This document shows, one piece after another, positions 26,981 through 35,418 of a stretch of DNA of 64,000 nt. The DNA is from Pseudoruegeria sp. HB172150 (GTDB lineage: Bacteria; Pseudomonadota; Alphaproteobacteria; Rhodobacterales; Rhodobacteraceae): positions 1-64,000 of the forward strand of contig NZ_JAATNG010000005.1 in assembly GCF_013184805.1 (NCBI RefSeq), read 5' to 3'. Position 1 is the stretch's first letter, and every line of letters starts with the position of its first letter. A program made the translations under genes and the position numbers. The notes beneath the pieces were generated by a model. The model saw nothing but the letters and a program-made list of their open reading frames with translations. It was not told the DNA's origin and did no database searches.

Positions 26981-27817
26981 ATGGCGGCGGATTACGAGAA
27001 ACGGTTGCTGCGGGTGCTGGATTACATCCATGAGCATCCCGACGGCGACCTGTCGCTGGACGCGCTGGCGGAGGTGGCGGCGATGTCGCGGTTTCACTGG
27101 CACCGCGTGTTTCACGCGGTCACCGGGGAAACGTGTCTGCGCGCGGTGCGCAGGCTGCGGCTGAACCGTGCGGCGGGCTGGCTGGTGCAGACAGACTGGC
27201 CCATCGCCGAGGTGGCAAAGCGGGCGGGATATCCGAACGTGCAGAGCTTCACCCGCATCTTTGCCGAGGCTTATGGGCTGACCCCCGGTGCGTTCCGGAA
27301 CCGCGGCGAGCTGCGCTTGCCGCTTCTGAAACCGGAAAAAGGAACTTACCCCGTGTACCCCATCGACATTCAGACCCAGCCTGCGCGGCGGCTGGCCGCG
27401 CTGCCCCACAGGGGCGATTTCATGAACGTCTCGAATGCCTTCGAGAAAGTGATGGCGATCTTCAACTCGCGCGGGCTTTGGCCGCATGCGCAGGGCATGG
27501 TCGGCGTCTATTACGACGATCCCGAGGCCGTGCCGGAGCCCGAACTGCGCAGCCACGCAGGGCTGGCCGTGGACGAGGCGGCGGAACTGGGCGAGCCGCT
27601 GGAAGAGGTACGGCTGCCCGAGGGGCGCTATGCCGTCATGCACTACAAGGGGCCGTACCCCGGGCTGAAGGCGGCGTACAAGCACCTCTACGGGGTCTGG
27701 GTGCCCGAGAGCGGCGAGGAGCTGGGGGATCACCCGCCGATCGAGCTGTACCTCAACTCCCCCGCCGAGGTGGCGCCGGAGGACCTGCTCACCGATGTCT
27801 GCGTTCCGCTGAAGTAG
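26981..27817 (+). CDS. AraC-family regulator with GyrI-like effector domain
   Basis: 278 aa. The N-terminal part (residues 5-105) has two HTHs: LDALAEVAAMSRFHWHRVF and IAEVAKRAGYPNVQSFTRIFAEAYGLTPGAFR. The C-terminal GyrI/Rob-like domain (about 125-278) has a YPVYPIDIQTQPARRLAAL start and PEGRYAVMHYKGPYPGL. This SbmC-like module binds small or amphipathic molecules. It is divergent from the SDR-like gene, a likely target. The start has a CGGAGG-type site upstream. Confidence 0.9.
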   Translation: MAADYEKRLLRVLDYIHEHPDGDLSLDALAEVAAMSRFHWHRVFHAVTGETCLRAVRRLRLNRAAGWLVQTDWPIAEVAKRAGYPNVQSFTRIFAEAYGLTPGAFRNRGELRLPLLKPEKGTYPVYPIDIQTQPARRLAALPHRGDFMNVSNAFEKVMAIFNSRGLWPHAQGMVGVYYDDPEAVPEPELRSHAGLAVDEAAELGEPLEEVRLPEGRYAVMHYKGPYPGLKAAYKHLYGVWVPESGEELGDHPPIELYLNSPAEVAPEDLLTDVCVPLK

Positions 27818-28411
27818 TCAGTGCAGCAGCACCGGCACCAGAGACAGCACCAAAAGCCCCGCCATCGTCCAGTTGAACGTGCGGATGCGGGCGGGGTTGC
27901 TGAGAAGGCGGCGGGCCTGCTGGCCTGCCGCCGTCCACACGCTGATGACCGGGATCGAGATCAGGAAGAAGGTCGCGATCACGATGCCGACCGCCGTGAG
28001 GTCCCGGCCCGGTGCGTAGAGCGTGATCGCCGCCAGCACCATCGACCATGCCTTCGGGTTGACCCATTGGAATAGTGCTGCCTGCAGAAGGGTCATCGGC
28101 CTGCCGGTGGTGTCGCGGCCTTCCGGCGGCGCGGCGTGCGCGATCTTCCAGGCCAGCCACAGGAGGTAGGTCACGCTCGCCGCTTTCAGCACGGTGTAGA
28201 GCACCGGAACCGCGTCGAAGGCCCGCATCAGGCCCATGCCGACCAGCAGGATCATCACCGCCATCCCGCAGGCGATGCCCAAGATATGCGGCACCGTGCG
28301 CCGGTAGCCGAAATTGGCGCCCGAAGCGAGAAGCATCAGGTTGTTCGGCCCAGGTGTGCCGGTCTGCACCAGCGAGAACAGGGCGAGGGCGGGAAGGTAC
28401 TGCATGTCCAT
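27818..28411 (-). CDS. LysE-family translocator
   Basis: 197 aa, six hydrophobic helices, family start FSLVQTGTPGPNNLMLLASGANFGYRR. It probably exports an amino acid. It is divergent from an Lrp/AsnC regulator (72 bases between starts), the standard layout for an exporter induced by its own substrate. Its stop is directly adjacent to the AraC/GyrI gene stop (convergent). Confidence 0.9.
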   Translation of the reverse strand: MDMQYLPALALFSLVQTGTPGPNNLMLLASGANFGYRRTVPHILGIACGMAVMILLVGMGLMRAFDAVPVLYTVLKAASVTYLLWLAWKIAHAAPPEGRDTTGRPMTLLQAALFQWVNPKAWSMVLAAITLYAPGRDLTAVGIVIATFFLISIPVISVWTAAGQQARRLLSNPARIRTFNWTMAGLLVLSLVPVLLH

Positions 28412-28483
28412 GCGCGCAATGTTTCACGGTTCTAGCCGTATGTTGTTGCAGATTGCGCGGATTGGGGGCTATTTCTGCAATCC

Positions 28484-28936
28484 ATGGCGAAACTCGACCG
28501 TATCGACGATCATATATTGCAAGTTCTGACTCGCGACGGCCGGATCAGCAACCTGCACCTTGCCGCGCAGGTCGGCCTGTCGCCGTCGGCCTGCCTGCGC
28601 CGGGTACAGGAACTGGAACGCTCCGGCGTGATCAAGGGCTACCGTGCGGTGCTGGACCGGGCGCGGCTGGGCCACGGCTTCGTCGCCTATGTCGGTGTCG
28701 GCCTGTCGGACCACGGAAGCGCGGCGCTCGATGCCTTCGAGCGCGCCATCGCGGCCGCGCCGGAAGTGCGTGAGATGCACAACACCACCGGCACCATCGA
28801 ATACCTGCTGCGGATCGAATGCGCCGACCTTGCCACCTATCAGCGCTTTCACCGCGAAGTACTGGGCGCGCAGCCGATGGTCAGCGCCATCACCACCTAT
28901 GTCATCATGGACAGTCCGAAGGACGAGCGGGCCTAG
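28484..28936 (+). CDS. Lrp/AsnC-family transcriptional regulator
   Basis: 150 aa. N-terminal HTH (LDRIDDHILQVLTRDGRISNLHLAAQVGLSPSACLRRV is conserved; recognition helix LSPSACLRRVQEL) and a C-terminal RAM effector domain ending in TYVIMDSPKD. Predicted amino-acid-responsive control of the divergent LysE gene. Its 3' end overlaps the mcl1 stop by 4 bases in opposite orientation. Confidence 0.92.
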   Translation: MAKLDRIDDHILQVLTRDGRISNLHLAAQVGLSPSACLRRVQELERSGVIKGYRAVLDRARLGHGFVAYVGVGLSDHGSAALDAFERAIAAAPEVREMHNTTGTIEYLLRIECADLATYQRFHREVLGAQPMVSAITTYVIMDSPKDERA

Positions 28937-29889
28937 GCCTGCAGCATCTCCGCCTGCCGCACGATCACCTCGGCCTGCTTGATCGACGCGATGTCGACCA
29001 GCCGGCCCTTGTAAACGGTCGCGCCGGCGCCGCTGGCCTTGGCCTCTTCCATCGCGGCGAGGATCTCGCGTGCCTCCGTTACCGCCGCTTCCGACGGAGT
29101 GAAGACCTGGTTCGCAAGCGCCACCTGCTTCGGATGGATCGCCCATTTGCCGACCATCCCGAGCGTCGCAGATCGCTTCGCCTGCGCGATGAAGCCGTCG
29201 TCGTCGGAAAAGTCGCCGAACGGTCCATCCACCGGCAAAACGCCATGGGTCCGGCACGCTGCGACGATGGCCGCCTGCGCCCAGTGCCACGGGTCGGGCC
29301 AGTATTTCTGGCCCTCGCGGATCATGTAGTAATCCTCCTGCGTGCCGCCGATGCCGGTCGTCTGCATCCCCATGGAAGCGGCGAAATCGGCCGCGCCGAG
29401 GCTCATGGCCTCAAGGCGCGGGGAGCCGGCGGCAATCTCCTCCACATGCGCTATGCCGGCTGCTGTCTCTATGATGACTTCGAATTTGATCGGTTTTCTG
29501 CGCCCCTTCGCCCGCTCGACCGCGGTCACCAGCGCGTCGACGGCATAGAGATCGGAGGCGCAGCCGACCTTGGGGATCATGATCTGATCCAGCCGGTCGG
29601 AGGCATTCTCCAGCAACTCCACCACGTCGCGGTACCAGTAGGGTGTATCGAGCCCGTTGATGCGGACTGAAAGCGTCTTGCTGCCCCAGTCGACATCGCC
29701 AATCGCTTGGATGATGTTCTGCCGCGCCGCGTTCTTGTCGTCGGGCGCGACCGAATCCTCCAGATCGAGGTTGATCACGTCCGCCGCGCTGGCCGCCATC
29801 TTTTCGAAGATCGCGGGCCGCGAGCCGGGGCCGAACAGCTGGCAGCGGTTCGGGCGGGCCGGGGCGGCGGGCTGGACGCGGAAGGACAT
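28933..29889 (-). CDS. mcl1: L-malyl-CoA/beta-methylmalyl-CoA lyase
   Basis: 318 aa, the length of Rhodobacter Mcl1. CitE-like TIM barrel with FGPGSRPAIFEKMAASAADVINLDLEDSV at the N-terminus, Mg-site acidic residues in INLDLEDSV and EVIIETAAGI, and MVGKWAIHPKQV near the end. It cleaves beta-methylmalyl-CoA to glyoxylate and propionyl-CoA and condenses or cleaves malyl-CoA, central to the ethylmalonyl-CoA pathway for acetate and C2 assimilation. No other pathway genes are in the window. An alternative is a related CitE-like lyase, but overall similarity to Mcl1 is strong. Confidence 0.9.
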   Translation of the reverse strand: MSFRVQPAAPARPNRCQLFGPGSRPAIFEKMAASAADVINLDLEDSVAPDDKNAARQNIIQAIGDVDWGSKTLSVRINGLDTPYWYRDVVELLENASDRLDQIMIPKVGCASDLYAVDALVTAVERAKGRRKPIKFEVIIETAAGIAHVEEIAAGSPRLEAMSLGAADFAASMGMQTTGIGGTQEDYYMIREGQKYWPDPWHWAQAAIVAACRTHGVLPVDGPFGDFSDDDGFIAQAKRSATLGMVGKWAIHPKQVALANQVFTPSEAAVTEAREILAAMEEAKASGAGATVYKGRLVDIASIKQAEVIVRQAEMLQA

Positions 29890-30206
29890 GCGAATCTTTC
29901 GGTAACAACGTTTCGTATTCTGCCTGACCGTCGATATATTCTTGCTTTGCGGCCTGCAACCCGGTTTCTGCGCCGCGCCAGCCTTCTGATCCGGCTCGAC
30001 AATATCGCCATCGGGCTAGGTGAGGTTACACGCACCGGACTCCGCCCGCGACATGCGGCGCGTCCTTGCGCAGGCGTGGGAAGATTTTGTGCAAATGGCG
30101 ACGGGATGAGCGATTTCTTCGACGATTTCCGCCATTCTCCCGTGGGTTTCGGCAGCAATTCGTGCCGCCGGTAACGATACTCGGCCGGATCAAAGGAGAT
30201 TCGTAA
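29890..30206. other. Divergent control region between mcl1 and dgcN
   Basis: 317 bases with no gene of normal size. A 22-codon frame (30105-30173, MSDFFDDFRHSP...) is present but has no visible ribosome binding site and is not called. A ribosome binding site for dgcN (AAAGGAGA) sits at 30192-30199. Confidence 0.5.
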
Positions 30207-31208
30207 ATGATTGAGACCCCCTATCTGCTGTTCCTCGGCGATGCGCCGGACCAACTGGCCGCCAAGGTGGCGCAGGGCATCAAGGACTGGCGCCCGCAAT
30301 ATGCGCTGGGACAGTTCCGGATGGAGGGCTGCAAGGCCGATCTGAAGATCGCCGATATGTCGCTGGCGCAGGCGAAGGAAGCCGGCGCCAAGACGCTGGT
30401 GATCGGTGTCGCGAACCGGGGCGGCGTGATTTCTCAGGCCTGGAAGAAGGTACTGGTGGCGGCGTTGGAGGAAGGTTTCGACCTCGCCTCCGGTCTGCAC
30501 AACCTGCTACGCGACGAGCCGGATCTGGTAGCCGTGGCCGAATCTTGCGGCCGCAAGCTGCACGACGTGCGCGTGCCGTCGGTCAAATACCCGATCGCGA
30601 ACGGCCTGAAACGCTCCGGCAAGCGCTGCCTCGCTGTGGGCACCGACTGTTCCGTAGGCAAGATGTACACCTCGCTTGCGATGGACAAGGTGATGAAGGC
30701 GCGCGGCCTGAAATCCTCGTTCCGCGCCACCGGCCAGACCGGTATTCTGATCACTGGTGACGGTGTGCCTCTCGACGCGGTGGTCGCCGATTTCATGGCT
30801 GGATCTATCGAGTACCTGACGCCCGACACCGACGACGATCACTGGGACATGATCGAGGGGCAGGGCAGCCTGTTTCACGTTTCCTATTCGGGCGTGACCA
30901 TGGCGCTGGTCCATGGCGGCCAGCCCGATGCGCTGGTCCTGTCGCACGAGCCGACCCGTCCGCACATGCGCGGGCTGCCGGGATATGAATTGCCGTCGCT
31001 CGAGGCGCTGCGCGACACGGCGCTGCCGCTGGCGCGGGTAGCGAACCCGGCCTGTGAGGTCATTGGCATTTCGGTCAACACCGCCGCTATGAGCGAAGAT
31101 GAAGCGCTGTCCTACCTTGAAGGTGTCGAGAAGCGGATGGGCCTGCCCACGGTCGATCCGTTCCGCCAGGGCGCCGACCGCCTATGCGACGCGCTGCTGG
31201 CAGTTTGA
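30207..31208 (+). CDS. dgcN: D-glutamate N-acetyltransferase (DUF1611 family)
   Basis: 333 aa DUF1611 protein: an N-terminal Rossmann-like half (residues 1-125) and a C-terminal P-loop half with GTDCSVGKMYTSLAM (about 150-163) and the GQGSLFHVSYSGVTMALVHG segment. DgcN of marine proteobacteria N-acetylates D-glutamate; DgcA then racemises the product so it enters L-glutamate metabolism. The gene is followed 55 bases later by an enolase-superfamily racemase, reproducing the dgcN-dgcA pair. The function rests on family and neighbour. Confidence 0.85.
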   Translation: MIETPYLLFLGDAPDQLAAKVAQGIKDWRPQYALGQFRMEGCKADLKIADMSLAQAKEAGAKTLVIGVANRGGVISQAWKKVLVAALEEGFDLASGLHNLLRDEPDLVAVAESCGRKLHDVRVPSVKYPIANGLKRSGKRCLAVGTDCSVGKMYTSLAMDKVMKARGLKSSFRATGQTGILITGDGVPLDAVVADFMAGSIEYLTPDTDDDHWDMIEGQGSLFHVSYSGVTMALVHGGQPDALVLSHEPTRPHMRGLPGYELPSLEALRDTALPLARVANPACEVIGISVNTAAMSEDEALSYLEGVEKRMGLPTVDPFRQGADRLCDALLAV

Positions 31209-31263
31209 ATATTCATGCCTCCGGCGGAGGTATTTCCGACGAGAAGAAGCAGGGGGACGGGGC

Positions 31264-32229
31264 ATGAAACTGACCGTTAGCCGCGACACGTTCAGGCTGG
31301 CCGAGGCCTTTACCATCAGCCGCGGATCGCGCACCGAGGCCAAGGTTCTTTCGGTGAAGATCACCGAGGGCGGCGTGACCGGCTGGGGTGAATGTGTCCC
31401 CTATGCCCGCTATGACGAGACGCTGGACAGCGTCGCGACGGAGATCGGGGCGCTGCCGGAGCGGTTCACGCGGGCAGAGCTGCAGGAGCTGATGGAGCCG
31501 GGCGCGGCGCGGAATGCCGTTGACTGTGCTTTGTGGGATCTGGAGGCGAAGGCAGCCGGGAAACGTGCTTGGGAGCTGGCGGGACTGGCGGCGCCGGGGC
31601 CTGTGATCACCGCCTATACGCTTTCGCTCGACACGCCGGAGCGGATGATGGCGTCGGCGGCGAAGCACGCCTGGCGGCCGCTGCTGAAGATCAAGCTGGG
31701 GACCGAGGACGACATGGCGCGGCTGGAGGCGGTGCGCGCGGGGGCGCCGAAGTCGCGGATCATCGTCGATGCCAACGAGGGCTGGACGGCGGAGGTCTAC
31801 ACCGAGCTCGCGCCGCATATCCTGCGGCTGGGCGTCGAGATGGTGGAACAGCCGCTGCCATCGGGCGCGGACGACATGCTGGCCGAGATCGAGCGGCCGC
31901 TGCCGGTCTGCGCCGACGAGAGTGCCCATGCCCGCGACACGCTGGCGGGGCTGAAGGGCAAGTACGACATGGTCAACGTCAAGCTCGACAAGACCGGCGG
32001 GCTTACCGAGGCGCTGGCGATGCGGGACGAGGCGGAGCGGATGGGCTTCTCGATCTTCGTCGGCTGCATGGTCGGCTCCAGTCTGGCAATGGCGCCGGCG
32101 GTGCTGGTCGCGCAGGGGGCGCAGGTGGTCGACCTGGACGCGCCGCTGCTGCTGGCCGAGGACCGCGACGTGCCGCTGGTTTATGACGATGCCGGGGTGC
32201 ATCCGTCGGACGCGGCCTTGTGGGGGTGA
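31264..32229 (+). CDS. dgcA: N-acetyl-D-glutamate racemase (dipeptide-epimerase-like enolase superfamily)
   Basis: 321 aa from ATG 31264 with a purine-rich site upstream. Muconate-lactonising barrel: catalytic lysine in LLKIKLG, metal ligands in IVDANEGW, EQPLP and CADES, second catalytic lysine in NVKLDKTGG. This set is shared with Ala-Glu epimerases; the DgcN neighbour points to N-acetylglutamate racemisation in D-glutamate catabolism. The stop is followed by the large palindrome at 32284-32317. Confidence 0.85.
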   Translation: MKLTVSRDTFRLAEAFTISRGSRTEAKVLSVKITEGGVTGWGECVPYARYDETLDSVATEIGALPERFTRAELQELMEPGAARNAVDCALWDLEAKAAGKRAWELAGLAAPGPVITAYTLSLDTPERMMASAAKHAWRPLLKIKLGTEDDMARLEAVRAGAPKSRIIVDANEGWTAEVYTELAPHILRLGVEMVEQPLPSGADDMLAEIERPLPVCADESAHARDTLAGLKGKYDMVNVKLDKTGGLTEALAMRDEAERMGFSIFVGCMVGSSLAMAPAVLVAQGAQVVDLDAPLLLAEDRDVPLVYDDAGVHPSDAALWG

Positions 32230-32283
32230 CGGGCGTCCCGAAGCCGGCTCGGTGGGCCGTTTTCAGGGGGCTGACGAGGACCG

Positions 32284-32317
32284 CTTGAAAAGCGTCCCCA
32301 TGGGGACGCCTTTCAAG
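32284..32317. repeat. 34-bp near-perfect palindrome containing GTCCCCATGGGGAC, copy 2
   Basis: Arms of 17 bases (32284-32300 and 32301-32317) with one mismatch, centred on CCATGG. It lies between the dgcA stop and the end of the small secreted protein gene on the other strand, so it may end transcription from both sides. The 14-bp core is identical to that at 7912-7925. Confidence 0.65.
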
Positions 32318-32373
32318 TCATTGATTTCAGGCGTGTTAGCGCAAACGTCTGGTGAGGACGGTGCGAGCGCGGC

Positions 32374-32678
32374 CTAGTTCCCGCCGATGCTGACCCGGTC
32401 GCACCTGGTGCGATCCGGAAGGCAGATAGGTTCAGGCGGGCCTTGTGCACGTTCTTGCAGACCTGGCCCTTGTTGTTCGGGTCCGTGCTGTTGCATTCAG
32501 CTTTCAGGTTATCGTCGATGAAGTCGCAGATGATGTCGGTGCCGGGGATGCCTTCGACCTCGTAGCAATAGACGTCATTGCCGTGGCTTCCCGCCGCCCG
32601 GGCAGGCGCGGAAACGGCGAGGCTGCCGAAAATCGCGGCGGTGCAGAGGGCGGGGAGGGAAAGGAAGGAGCCACGCAT
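32374..32678 (-). pseudogene. Small secreted Cys-rich protein, probably frameshifted near its C-terminus
   Basis: Start ATG 32678 with a GAGGAAAG site upstream. A signal peptide (residues 1-28, ending SAPARA) precedes a short domain with paired cysteines (VYCYEVEG, DIICDF, LKAECN, GQVCKN). After HKA (near 32435) the open frame turns low-complexity and runs on to 32313 within the palindrome. Shifting by one base restores a Cys-containing end (PICLPDRTRCDRVSIGGN) with a stop at 32374. So a one-base deletion or sequencing error is likely. Product unknown. Confidence 0.55.
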
Positions 32679-32809
32679 GGTTGGTGTCTTTCCTCATAAG
32701 GGTCAGACACCGTTGAGTCGGGCATGGCAATCGGACGGTTCGATTCAGAGGCTGAGGCCGCACCGGTCGTGCAGACGAAGCGGTCAAATCCACGGGTGCG
32801 GGCTTTTCG

Positions 32810-33346
32810 TCAGACGCTCAGCCCGACCGCCTTGCCGATCTGCCAGCCGGTATCGACCGCCTGATACAGGGGACGCGGCGGATGCATCTCTACATTCACC
32901 TCTCGCTGCATCCAGCTCTGCTCCTGCAGCCGCATCAGGGAATGGGACAGCGCGCGGTCGGTGACCGACGGAAGCTTTCGCTTGATGTCGGAGAAGTACA
33001 TCGGCGTGGTCGTCACGCCCAGCACCGGAACGGTCCACACCCGGCGGAGAAGGTCGGATCCCTCGGTGTCCGGCACGAGCGCGTCGATCGTCTGCGCCGT
33101 CACCGCCAGTGCAGTCCCTTTTTCGGTCAGCCGGAATTCGGGCCGGAGCGGATGGCCGTGCCCGGGATTCCGTTCCAGCAAGCCTAGATCCACCAGGTGT
33201 TGCAGGCTCTGTGCAAAGCCCGTCCGGTTCGCACCGGCAGCGGCCAGAAGTGGCGCCTGCCGGCCCGGAACGCCCTGCTGCATCAGGGCGAGGATTTTCA
33301 GCGACCAGGCTCTGGACGTCAGCTTGACAAGAATTCTTATGTCCAT
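32810..33346 (-). CDS. HxlR-like winged-helix regulator, duplicated domain
   Basis: 178 aa made of two similar winged-helix halves. The first (residues about 8-85) has the HTH ...LAAAGANRTGFAQSLQHLVDLGLLERNPGHGHPLRPEFRLTEKG in HxlR style; the second (about 98-170) has DIKRKLPSVTDRALSHSLMRLQEQSWMQRE. Such proteins usually sense oxidants or aldehydes. It is divergent from a VOC protein gene with only 40 bases between, including an AT-rich stretch (33347-33370), and probably controls it. Confidence 0.75.
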   Translation of the reverse strand: MDIRILVKLTSRAWSLKILALMQQGVPGRQAPLLAAAGANRTGFAQSLQHLVDLGLLERNPGHGHPLRPEFRLTEKGTALAVTAQTIDALVPDTEGSDLLRRVWTVPVLGVTTTPMYFSDIKRKLPSVTDRALSHSLMRLQEQSWMQREVNVEMHPPRPLYQAVDTGWQIGKAVGLSV

Positions 33347-33386
33347 AATGTATATTATATATAGATTCTAAAACAGAGGAAGTGCG

Positions 33387-33764
33387 ATGTCAGTCATCAC
33401 ACTCGAAAAGACGATTACCCTCGCCTTGTCGGTGAGCGACAGGCACGCCAGCGCGGACTGGTATTCCGATCATCTGGGGTTTGACCTTCTCTACCACGCC
33501 GACGAGGCGGGATGGTCGGAACTGCAGACCAAGACCGAGGGCGTGACCCTGGGACTCGGCGAACAGGCCAGCCCGACGCCCGGTAATACGGTGCCGGTCT
33601 TCGGTGTGGCCGACATCGCCGACGCGCGCAGCGCGCTGGAAGCGGTGGGCGTCCGTTTCGATGGCCCGACCGAGACGATCGAGGGCATGGTCAGCACGGC
33701 GACGTTCTATGATCCCGATGGCAATGCCTTGATGCTGGCGGAGGATCTGACGGGGCAGAGCTGA
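33387..33764 (+). CDS. VOC (glyoxalase/bleomycin-resistance) family protein
   Basis: 125 aa, two beta-alpha-beta-beta-beta modules. SVSDRHASADWYSDHLGFDLLY is the first module and YDPDGNALMLAEDL the final strands with a metal-ligand-position Asp/Glu. Substrate unknown: glyoxalase, dioxygenase or antibiotic-binding roles all occur. It is paired divergently with the HxlR-like gene; a GAGGA-type site lies upstream of the ATG. Confidence 0.82.
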   Translation: MSVITLEKTITLALSVSDRHASADWYSDHLGFDLLYHADEAGWSELQTKTEGVTLGLGEQASPTPGNTVPVFGVADIADARSALEAVGVRFDGPTETIEGMVSTATFYDPDGNALMLAEDLTGQS

Positions 33765-34338
33765 AATGCCTGGCGGCACCAAGCCTAATGGTGAACACGA
33801 GCCCGCCAGATATCCGCGAGACTGTATACGTTAAGGCAGATCGGATGCGGTGCTCTTTCTTCGAGAGCTTCAACCGGACAACAGAGGGTCACTTTCGGAT
33901 GAGCAGGAGGCCATTCTCGTCGCGATGCCGTAACTGGCTGAGGAGCGCGACGAACTGCTCATCTGTGCGATAAAAGCTACCGTGAGTCTGTGGCGTGTGG
34001 AGCTGGCTGGCTCGGTGCTGCCTGCCATACGCCCGGACGTGCCGATGACGGGCTGGCGAGAAGCTCGACCCTACCTGTATCTGCTTTGGCCCGTTACTAC
34101 AGAAACAACCAGATCTACGTTGACATCTGCCAATCCAAGTTAGAACAGTCGGTGACTGCTGTTCGCTCTCTTGGGCCCCAGGATCCCACCGGAGGCCAGT
34201 TGCCAGTGTAACCTGTTGTTCCATTGCGCAAATGGGTCATTCCCAAGGGGTTCAGGGCCGCAGAACTTGTAATGTTTCCTTTGTTATCAAGAGCCCAGCA
34301 AAATTCGGCTTACACCTCTGACCTGATACAGTTTTGAC
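33765..34338. other. 574-base AT-richer interval without a convincing gene
   Basis: Short frames on both strands (for example 33889-34224 minus) have no recognisable domain, signal or ribosome binding site. The base composition drops here and stays lower through the pyruvyl-transferase gene, as expected of laterally acquired or decaying DNA. No transposase motif was recognised. Confidence 0.45.
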
Positions 34339-35418
34339 ATGCTTAAGATGAATGGCCGAAGAGCTTTCCAGGTTCGCCACAGACTAAGATTTGCAGGTCA
34401 GATGTTCTGCCCGCCCTCTGCAGCTATAGTCGGTGCATATCACTACGAAAATGTGGGAGATATGGCTCTTGCGGCTGCTGGGCGGCAGCAATACTTTTCT
34501 GCGCTGGGAACAAGTTCACCCAATCCGGCCCTCCAGACCTGTGCAAATATCGACGCGTGGCCAGGCAGACCAAGGACATATGTCTGTGGTGGCGCAATCC
34601 TAACCGAAACCTTCATTCAGAAACTCCGAAAACGATTCTCTGACAATGCGCACCTGGTGGCTCTGATCGGCGTGGAAGTCGCGCGACAGGGTCCCGATTT
34701 GTCTGCCGAAAGCGTCGCTTTCCTGGAGAAGGCCCCGTATGTTTCCTTGCGAAACCGGGCCCAGTTGTCGGCAACGCGCTTGTCGGAGATTGCCGACAAT
34801 GTGCGAACTCATCCCGATATCGTCTTCGCATTCCGGCATAACGAACGATTTGTGCCCGTGCCCAATGAGAATTCGGTCGCGGGAGTGAACATCGTAGGAG
34901 GAGCGGGATACGATAATGTCCGGACCGAAGCAGAAAGCATGGCCGTCCGTTCCGCACAGAGACGTTTTTTCAGAACTTTTGTAGAGAACGCATTGGACGA
35001 TGGGCTGAAAGTCGTACACGTGCCATTTGCATTGAACGATGATATGGCTGCCCGAAAAATGCTGGATGGCCTGCCGGTTCAATTCGTGCCGTTCTCTGCG
35101 AACCCCGAACGGGTGTTACGAATGGTCAGCGGGTTTTCCAGATTTGCCCCAAGCCGATATCACGCGTTGATCTTTGGATTGTTGAGCGACTTGCCTCTTT
35201 CGCCGTTTCTCTATGCGCGGAAGAACTATTGGCTGTTTGAAGATTTTGTCGGCTCAGAAGTTCCACTCGGGTTTCGTGAGGCAATGCAAGGGCTGTCGGA
35301 TGCTGAAATCGATACCTTTGCCGGGCGAAGGTACCAAATCGGCCCGGATACTACGGACCACCTGAAAGCGGCTGCTGCTGCGGAGCTCGAAACAGCATTC
35401 AGGTCAATGCAACAGTGA
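34339..35418 (+). CDS. Polysaccharide pyruvyl transferase family protein
   Basis: 359 aa (a second ATG at 34348 is possible). N-terminal VGAYHYENVGDMALAAAGRQ is the family glycine/asparagine loop; the C-terminal SRYHALIFGLLSDLPLSPFLYARK is the other conserved block. CsaB-like members add ketal pyruvate to exopolysaccharide sugars. No glycosyltransferase or polysaccharide genes are nearby. Codon use is AT-richer than the flanking genes, supporting horizontal acquisition as a single cargo gene. Confidence 0.82.
   Translation: MLKMNGRRAFQVRHRLRFAGQMFCPPSAAIVGAYHYENVGDMALAAAGRQQYFSALGTSSPNPALQTCANIDAWPGRPRTYVCGGAILTETFIQKLRKRFSDNAHLVALIGVEVARQGPDLSAESVAFLEKAPYVSLRNRAQLSATRLSEIADNVRTHPDIVFAFRHNERFVPVPNENSVAGVNIVGGAGYDNVRTEAESMAVRSAQRRFFRTFVENALDDGLKVVHVPFALNDDMAARKMLDGLPVQFVPFSANPERVLRMVSGFSRFAPSRYHALIFGLLSDLPLSPFLYARKNYWLFEDFVGSEVPLGFREAMQGLSDAEIDTFAGRRYQIGPDTTDHLKAAAAAELETAFRSMQQ

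Noticed and set aside
33889-34224. Minus-strand 111-codon frame in the AT-richer patch
   Set aside because: No domain, no signal sequence, no ribosome binding site and scattered Cys/His/Gln typical of random translation.
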